Part shown: piece by piece, positions 18,388 through 22,330 of the stretch
Layout: every line of letters starts with the position of its first letter
Numbering within the stretch: position 1 is the first letter of the stretch
Made by a program: the position numbers and the translations under genes
Virus record (IMG/VR): IMGVR_UViG_3300023087_000122
Span: 1 to 22,330 of that record
Length of the DNA stretch: 22,330 bases
Strand: one strand, 5' to 3'
Source: a virus
The notes under the pieces: generated by a model
Databases searched by the model: none
The model's input: the letters and a program-made list of their open reading frames with translations, nothing else
What the model was told of the DNA's origin: nothing

Positions 18388-19523
18388 TGGCAAAGCGCAA
18401 ATCACGAGTAACATCTTTAGTACCAGAACCTGATTGGAAACAATTGTCTATTCGTACAAATGAGCAAGATCAAAAAGCTGCATACGATTATGCACTCTAC
18501 TATGTTCATTATGAAGTTGGTGCTAAAAAGACTGCAACGTCATTGCGTAAGTGGGCTAAGAAATCTCAATTGTTTAATGATTCTTTCTTAGAAGAATTAT
18601 CTAAAGTAACTGACCAATGGATAAGCGCTTTAGGTAAAGCTACGTATGTGCAAGAAAAACTTGGATACATGCCTGACAATTACGTCAAAAATCTTGTTGA
18701 TACTATTCCTACTGTTGTTGAAAAGTTTAAATCATTTAAGTCTAAATCTATCAATGATGACATACCAGAAAAAGAAAAACCAAAAGGTCCAGTCATTAGC
18801 ATTCAAGAAAGAATGCGAGATCAAATGTTACCATTGCTTGAAAAATTTGATTTAGTTGTCGATGAGTGGATGGAAACTAAAGATGTTGATGTTAAAAAGT
18901 TTGATCCTTATAAGCTTATTCTTTCACATGAGGTGCAGGTAAAACCTGCACACGCTAAAATCATTAAGGATGTGTATCAATCTGATTATGATGAGTTGCT
19001 CAGTGACGATGAAGATATTAAAGAAGGATATAGCCACGTCAATAAAAAGCAATTGGACAATCTTAAAGATATTTACGAAAAGATTTTTGGTGCTTGTGAT
19101 GCAGTGGCTACTGAAGGTAAAGTTAATCGTAGAAAGCGTAAGCCAAAAGCAGTTAGCAAAGAAAAGGTTGTATCTAAACTCAAGTTTAAAGCTAAAGATG
19201 TAGATCTCAGTATTGTGTCAGTTGATCCAATTGATATACTAGATGCTAAAGTTTTGTGGGTTTATAATACTAAGTATCGACGCCTTGGTAAGTATGTTGT
19301 TGATGAAATGATTGGAACTCTTGGTGTAAAAGGTACGAGTGTTGTTGGGTTTGATAAAGTAAAAAGCGTACAAAAGACTTTACGTAAACCAGAAGAAGCA
19401 CTTAAAGAATTTGCAAAGTGTGGTAAGGTTGCACTACGTAAATTCTTAGATGATATTAATAGTAAACCCGCTCAGTTAAATGGACGTATAAATAATGATA
19501 CAATCTTATTAAAGATTGAATGA
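18387..19523 (+). CDS. Large hypothetical phage protein, lysine-rich
   Basis: 378 residues, no signal or membrane segment, very rich in lysine and aspartate. The layout is a helical N-terminal part (about 20-110), a linker, a second helical domain (about 135-240), a basic linker with NRRKRKPK (about 248-256), and a C-terminal domain (VDPIDILDAKVLWVYNTKYRRLGKYVV) to the end. Homologues appear common in T4-like cyanophages and pelagic phages, where the function is unknown to me. The basic linker suggests nucleic acid binding. Last gene of the nine-gene overlapping chain. A TATAAATA box lies near its end at 19487-19494. Confidence 0.75.
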   Translation: MAKRKSRVTSLVPEPDWKQLSIRTNEQDQKAAYDYALYYVHYEVGAKKTATSLRKWAKKSQLFNDSFLEELSKVTDQWISALGKATYVQEKLGYMPDNYVKNLVDTIPTVVEKFKSFKSKSINDDIPEKEKPKGPVISIQERMRDQMLPLLEKFDLVVDEWMETKDVDVKKFDPYKLILSHEVQVKPAHAKIIKDVYQSDYDELLSDDEDIKEGYSHVNKKQLDNLKDIYEKIFGACDAVATEGKVNRRKRKPKAVSKEKVVSKLKFKAKDVDLSIVSVDPIDILDAKVLWVYNTKYRRLGKYVVDEMIGTLGVKGTSVVGFDKVKSVQKTLRKPEEALKEFAKCGKVALRKFLDDINSKPAQLNGRINNDTILLKIE

Positions 19524-19552
19524 CTTAATGATAAAATAACTGAGGTATCACA

Positions 19553-19963
19553 ATGAAAAATATCATTGCATTTCTTTTGTGCCTGCCCATCTTGGCACAC
19601 GCTCAAACAGTAATTAATTACGACGATGGTTCCACTCTTACTCTTGAAGAAGGTGAACAAATTATGGTTACCAAGGGTAAGTTGTATCAACATCGAACTT
19701 ATAACAACGGCCGAACTTTTCAATTCAAAGAGTTTCCCGCGACTACCCGACGTGATTACGTACCAGTAGATAACGGTACTGATCCGAGTCAAGAAGTTGG
19801 TTCACACGAATGGTGTAAAGCATTTGTTCCTTGGTCAGAAGGCCTATCGTTTACTCAAGTCACTTGGCAACGTGCATGTGATAAGAACAACGACGGCAAG
19901 TATGGTTGTGGCGATGAAGGCTTTGACCAATCTGACGACGGAGCAGCTTGTCCAGCTGGATAA
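19553..19963 (+). CDS. Exported protein with Ca-loop-like motif
   Basis: 136 residues with signal peptide MKNIIAFLLCLPILAHA. The mature protein has a beta-rich first part (TVINYDDGSTLTLEEGEQIMV) and a C-terminal KNNDGKYGCGDEGFD segment resembling a dockerin or EF-hand calcium loop, with paired cysteines. Shine-Dalgarno GAGG lies upstream of ATG 19553. It ends three bases before IscU. Function unknown; probably periplasmic or secreted. Confidence 0.75.
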   Translation: MKNIIAFLLCLPILAHAQTVINYDDGSTLTLEEGEQIMVTKGKLYQHRTYNNGRTFQFKEFPATTRRDYVPVDNGTDPSQEVGSHEWCKAFVPWSEGLSFTQVTWQRACDKNNDGKYGCGDEGFDQSDDGAACPAG

Positions 19964-19966
19964 AGC

Positions 19967-20344
19967 ATGGCATACTCAAAGGAAGTATTAGACCACTATG
20001 ATAACCCAAGAAACGTTGGAAAGCTTGATGGAACGGATGAAACCGTGGGAACAGGCTTGGTTGGCGCTCCGGCTTGCGGAGATGTCATGCAGCTGCAAAT
20101 CCAAGTATCGACCAACGGAATCATTGAAGATGCTAAGTTCAAAACTTTTGGATGTGGATCCGCAATTGCATCAAGCTCTCTTCTCACAGAATGGGTCAAA
20201 GGTAAAAGCCTTGAGGAAGCTGGTTCTATCAAGAACACAGACATCGCTCAAGAACTTTCGCTTCCGCCAGTAAAGATACATTGTAGTGTTCTTGCCGAAG
20301 ATGCAATTAAGGCTGCTATTGCTGACTATCGCAATAAGCACTAA
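19967..20344 (+). CDS. iscU: IscU iron-sulfur cluster scaffold
   Basis: 125 residues, full length. The three cluster-ligand cysteines C37, C63 and C106 and the essential D39 are all present at the same numbers as in E. coli IscU. The LPPVKIHC segment (99-106), where the HscA chaperone binds, is intact, and the C-terminal AEDAIKAAIADYR is nearly identical to E. coli. It receives sulfur from IscS and assembles [2Fe-2S] clusters. No iscS, iscA or hscA is nearby, so it must work with host partners. Local GC (58% at 20041-20100) is above the neighbours, suggesting acquisition from a bacterium. ATG 19967 has a weak Shine-Dalgarno. Its last 44 bases overlap the next gene. Confidence 0.97.
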   Translation: MAYSKEVLDHYDNPRNVGKLDGTDETVGTGLVGAPACGDVMQLQIQVSTNGIIEDAKFKTFGCGSAIASSSLLTEWVKGKSLEEAGSIKNTDIAQELSLPPVKIHCSVLAEDAIKAAIADYRNKH

Positions 20345-20642
20345 TGCATATGCTGATCAAGCTGATATAATGCGTGATCAGATGAAAATGTGCTACAATC
20401 GTATTACGAATGAGTGGCCAACCAAAAGAATCTTTCTTATGAAAGAAAGAGAAGGAAAGGTAGAAAGAGAAATGGCTGTTCGTTGTTATCAACCAGCATG
20501 TGAACAGCCATTTACATTTGCAGTTTACGAGGTTCGATATATCAACGGCGCAAAGGTACCTGTCACCTGTTCCTTTATGGATGGTGATGAACCACGACTA
20601 AGTCGATATAACGATCAGAACGTCTTTACGCCGCCTGAATAG
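20301..20642 (+). CDS. Exported protein, signal peptide inside the iscU end
   Basis: 113 residues. ATG 20301 gives MQLRLLLLTIAISTNAYA, a good signal peptide with an AYA cleavage site before DQAD. It is read in a different frame from the last 14 codons of iscU. The mature part is about 95 residues with four cysteines (KMCYNRI, AVRCYQPACEQPF, VTCSF), likely disulfide-bonded, and a short acidic end. No known family. Its 3' end overlaps the minus-strand gene by 17 bases. Confidence 0.75.
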   Translation: MQLRLLLLTIAISTNAYADQADIMRDQMKMCYNRITNEWPTKRIFLMKEREGKVEREMAVRCYQPACEQPFTFAVYEVRYINGAKVPVTCSFMDGDEPRLSRYNDQNVFTPPE

Positions 20643-20904
20643 TTTCGATTTCGCAGTGTTTGTTATTGCTTAATTTTACTATAGCACCGGCGCGTAAAGC
20701 TTTACCACGTACGGTAAATTCTTTGACTTCTTTGCGTTGTATCTGACAATTAGTTACAACTGCCCAGTCATTACCTTTTTTGTCGGTAACATAAATTGTA
20801 CTATCGACAATATGAATGACTGGCTCGAGAGATCTCGTAGGTAAGACATCAGCATATACAAATGCTGGTGAAAATAGTAAAATAGCTACTAATAGTTTTT
20901 TCAT
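20626..20904 (-). CDS. Exported small protein, minus strand
   Basis: 92 residues. MKKLLVAILLFSPAFVYA is a clear signal peptide, starting at 20904 with AGGGG upstream. The mature part is beta-rich (VIHIVDSTIYVTDKKGNDWAVVTNCQIQRKEVKEFTVRG begins it) and has two cysteines (TNCQIQ, KHCEIE). The fold looks like a small barrel with one disulfide. Function unknown. It has its own leader with a palindrome and a divergent promoter shared with the Hsp20 direction. Its end overlaps the convergent gene by 17 bases. Confidence 0.75.
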   Translation of the reverse strand: MKKLLVAILLFSPAFVYADVLPTRSLEPVIHIVDSTIYVTDKKGNDWAVVTNCQIQRKEVKEFTVRGKALRAGAIVKLSNNKHCEIETIQAA

Positions 20905-20919
20905 GGGATTGCCCCTTAG

Positions 20920-20932
20920 CGTCGTCACGACG
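20920..20932. repeat. Palindrome CGTCGT-C-ACGACG in the minus-strand leader
   Basis: Perfect 6-bp arms around one base, immediately upstream of the Shine-Dalgarno of the minus-strand gene. It could be an operator or a leader hairpin. Confidence 0.5.
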
Positions 20933-20935
20933 CGA

Positions 20936-20955
20936 TTGTTACAGAATTGTTACAG
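20936..20955. repeat. Direct repeat TTGTTACAG, 11-bp period
   Basis: Two exact copies of TTGTTACAG at 20936-20944 and 20947-20955, one DNA turn apart, between the divergent promoter and the minus-strand gene. Suggestive of a tandem protein-binding site. Confidence 0.4.
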
Positions 20956-20968
20956 CTCTATTACTATA

Positions 20969-21007
20969 TATATAAAATTTACAATTAAAAACTGTAAAAA
21001 TTATATA
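20969..21007. promoter_or_regulatory. Symmetric divergent promoter pair
   Basis: TATATA (20969-20974), TTTACA (20978-20983), TGTAAA (20993-20998) and TATATA (21002-21007). Read rightward: TTTACA, 18-nt spacer, TATATA toward Hsp20. Read leftward: TTTACA, 18-nt spacer, TATATA toward the minus-strand gene. The two overlap so that each -35 sits in the other's spacer. The gap 20905-21107 contains only this, the palindrome and the direct repeat. Confidence 0.5.
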
Positions 21008-21107
21008 AATAACTTTGTCGATACTGGGGACACAGGTCGACACACCTCTACGCAGAATGGTCTGGTAGAGTATAACAACAACCTTGCTTTTAATTAAGGA
21101 GGCCGTT

Positions 21108-21560
21108 ATGGTATCTAAAGCATTTTCTTTTCCACGTTCACATTTCATTGGGTTTGACCACATTTGGAATGATATCGCTCGTCTTTCAGAGATGTCAGAC
21201 AATAAGCTGTATCCTCCACATAATGTAGTCAAGCAAGATGATACACATTTCTCAGTTGAACTAGCATTGGCTGGTTATTCCAAAGATGAACTCACTGTTG
21301 AGGTCAAAGATGGAATCCTCGTGGTAACTGGTGGCAAAGCCGAAGGAGACGAAGAACGTGAGTATCTCCACCGTGGTATTTCTGCAAAGAAATTCACGCG
21401 TACTTTCCGACTGTCCGAACACGTTGTTGTAGACGGAGCTGACTTCAAAGATGGATTACTCGTTATCAACCTAAGAGTTGAGATCCCAGAAGAGAAGCGT
21501 CCTCGCATTGTCCAAATTGGTAAAACCAAAGGCAAAAAGCAACTATTAACTGAGGACTAA
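21108..21560 (+). CDS. hsp20: Hsp20/IbpA-like small heat-shock protein
   Basis: 150 residues. The alpha-crystallin domain spans about 36-130. Landmarks are YPPHNVVK, VELALAGYSKDELTVEVKDGILVVTGGK, YLHRGISAKKFTRTFRL and ADFKDGLLVINL, closely matching IbpA. It holds unfolded proteins for refolding by host chaperones. Hsp20 genes are a known feature of T4-like cyanophages. ATG 21108 follows AAGGAGG at the ideal distance, the strongest Shine-Dalgarno seen here; in-frame codons from 21084 are not needed. Divergent from the minus-strand exported gene. Confidence 0.96.
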   Translation: MVSKAFSFPRSHFIGFDHIWNDIARLSEMSDNKLYPPHNVVKQDDTHFSVELALAGYSKDELTVEVKDGILVVTGGKAEGDEEREYLHRGISAKKFTRTFRLSEHVVVDGADFKDGLLVINLRVEIPEEKRPRIVQIGKTKGKKQLLTED

Positions 21561-21561
21561 A

Positions 21562-21762
21562 ATGAAAAACTTGGCAGTCGTTGCCTTGTGTTTTCTTTCA
21601 TCCTTTGCAAGCGCTAATGAGATTGAAGAAGTCGTCGTGAAAGCGAGACGAGTACAGATTGTATTGGTGAAACTCTCTGAGAATCACGTACAAAACCCGA
21701 TCACTAAAAATTGGCGTTATGTCGAAGAAAAGAAAGAAGACGACAAAGGCAATAAGGCATAA
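21562..21762 (+). CDS. Small exported protein
   Basis: 66 residues with signal peptide MKNLAVVALCFLSSFASA and a charged mature part of about 48 residues (EIEEVVVKARRVQIVLVKL then polar, lysine-rich tail). It starts two bases after the hsp20 stop, inside one operon, and is closed by a terminator. The mature start IEEVVVKARR resembles the opening of TonB-dependent receptor plugs, but the protein is far too short. Function unknown. Confidence 0.7.
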   Translation: MKNLAVVALCFLSSFASANEIEEVVVKARRVQIVLVKLSENHVQNPITKNWRYVEEKKEDDKGNKA

Positions 21763-21764
21763 AC

Positions 21765-21786
21765 AAGGGGCCGTAAGGCCCCTTTT
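21765..21786 (+). terminator. Rho-independent terminator after the hsp20 operon
   Basis: AAGGGGCC (21765-21772), loop GTAA, GGCCCCTT (21777-21784), then TT. Perfect 8-bp GC-rich stem. Confidence 0.85.
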
Positions 21787-21798
21787 CTGGAGATACAA

Positions 21799-21951
21799 AT
21801 GGAAGATATAATTCCTATCATTGGAATTGGAGCTGTAATGATGATTGCTCCAATTGCTATTGGTATTACACTCATTTATTCATATGAGGCAACAAAGAAT
21901 ATTGGTCTTACACAGACTCCATCCGAGACATTAGACGCTCAGCACGATTAG
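21799..21951 (+). CDS. Small membrane protein (50 aa)
   Basis: 50 residues with one long hydrophobic segment (about 4-28, IIPIIGIGAVMMIAPIAIGI) and a short polar tail. GGAG lies six to seven bases before ATG 21799. It follows a terminator, and no promoter is evident, so it may rely on read-through. The last 44 bases run over the convergent end of the lysozyme gene. Its place beside a lysozyme allows a holin idea, without further support. Confidence 0.55.
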   Translation: MEDIIPIIGIGAVMMIAPIAIGITLIYSYEATKNIGLTQTPSETLDAQHD

Positions 21952-22330
21952 TCACTTGACGATACCAAAGTGAATCACGACCTTCGACTGCAGCTTTCTT
22001 CCAATCATGGTCAAGAATAGCAGCATTGAAGTTTTTAAATTTTGAAAGGCGAGTACGACCCATATTGAACATCATATTAACCAAGATCTGCTGGACCTCG
22101 TCTGGTAGGTCTCCAAAGTTCCCTTTGCCGTATAGAGCGTCACACTCTCCGATGGCGAGGTCGAGGTCTGCTTCGAAACACTCCTTAACTCGTTCTTCCG
22201 TAACTCCAGTACCGACTGGTTCTCCGTGTTCCGGGTCACTTTCGAGGACAAGGTGACCAACTCCAAACGTGGGGTAACCGAGGTGATCGTTGTAGATGAC
22301 ATATTCTACTCCTTCATCGATTTTAAGTTG
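21908..22330 (-). CDS. e: T4-type lysozyme (GH24 endolysin), N-terminus cut by window end
   Basis: 140 residues visible; the first few N-terminal residues are beyond the right edge. The catalytic triad of T4 lysozyme can be placed: Glu in KIDEGVEY (T4 E11), Asp in IYNDHLGY (T4 D20) and Thr in PTFGVGH (T4 T26). The C-terminal half keeps QQILVNMMFNMG, a match to T4 AAINMVFQMG, and WYRQVTNRAERLM, a match to WYNQTPNRAKRV. It cleaves the glycan strand of peptidoglycan for cell lysis. The insert after GVGHLVL differs from T4. There is no visible signal peptide in the part present. Stop is at 21908-21910 and overlaps the plus-strand small gene. Confidence 0.95.
   Translation of the reverse strand, partial: QLKIDEGVEYVIYNDHLGYPTFGVGHLVLESDPEHGEPVGTGVTEERVKECFEADLDLAIGECDALYGKGNFGDLPDEVQQILVNMMFNMGRTRLSKFKNFNAAILDHDWKKAAVEGRDSLWYRQVTNRAERLMSRMESV

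Noticed and set aside
1-22330. CRISPR array, insertion sequence, integrase or attachment site
   Set aside because: No repeat-spacer pattern, transposase or recombinase gene, or duplicated tRNA end is visible. All three tRNAs appear intact and are not flanked by partial copies.

Overview
The window is about 22.3 kb of a T4-like (myovirus-type) phage genome. The host is probably a marine alphaproteobacterium. The phage assignment rests on the end of the clamp-loader subunit gp62 followed directly by the translational repressor RegA (the T4 order), a T4-type lysozyme on the minus strand at the right edge, a DUF7220 membrane protein, three scattered tRNAs and dozens of short, overlapping genes. 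The alphaproteobacterial host is inferred from a circularly permuted, two-piece tmRNA gene whose tag is of the AND...ALAA type. Much of the sequence is AT-rich, with GC-richer stretches at the isocitrate lyase, IscU and the 15.7-17.8 kb block. I did not compute whole-window statistics.

Layout. 1-1739: gp62 end, regA, a SprT-like protease, a small gene and a cytidylyltransferase. 1741-1907: tRNA-Leu(UAA) and tRNA-Asn(GUU). 1929-6951: a chain of mostly overlapping genes that starts with a full-length isocitrate lyase, then a two-TM protein, a small lipoprotein, a small helical protein and an alternative oxidase, and ends with a metzincin lipoprotein. 7006-10039: DUF7220, tRNA-Pro(UGG), small membrane proteins, a 2-oxoglutarate/Fe(II) oxygenase coupled to a DUF6065 protein, and three small genes closed by a strong terminator. 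10089-10405: the permuted tmRNA. 10462-15633: a run of exported and membrane proteins (five consecutive signal peptides), coiled-coil and EF-hand membrane proteins and a staphylococcal-type nuclease. 15640-19523: two near-copy promoter cassettes, then nine genes in which every junction overlaps, including a PsiE homologue. 19553-21951: small exported proteins, IscU, a divergent promoter region, and an IbpA-like Hsp20. 21908-22330: minus-strand lysozyme, cut by the window end.

How the genes may work together. RegA, tmRNA, tRNAs and Hsp20 act on translation and protein quality. Isocitrate lyase (glyoxylate shunt), alternative oxidase (quinol oxidation without proton pumping) and IscU (Fe-S scaffold) are host-type metabolic genes. 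The first two sit in one overlapping gene chain. I infer that the phage redirects carbon flow and electron disposal during infection and supplies Fe-S clusters. The exported-protein cluster is unexplained and may remodel the envelope or form a virion or surface structure.
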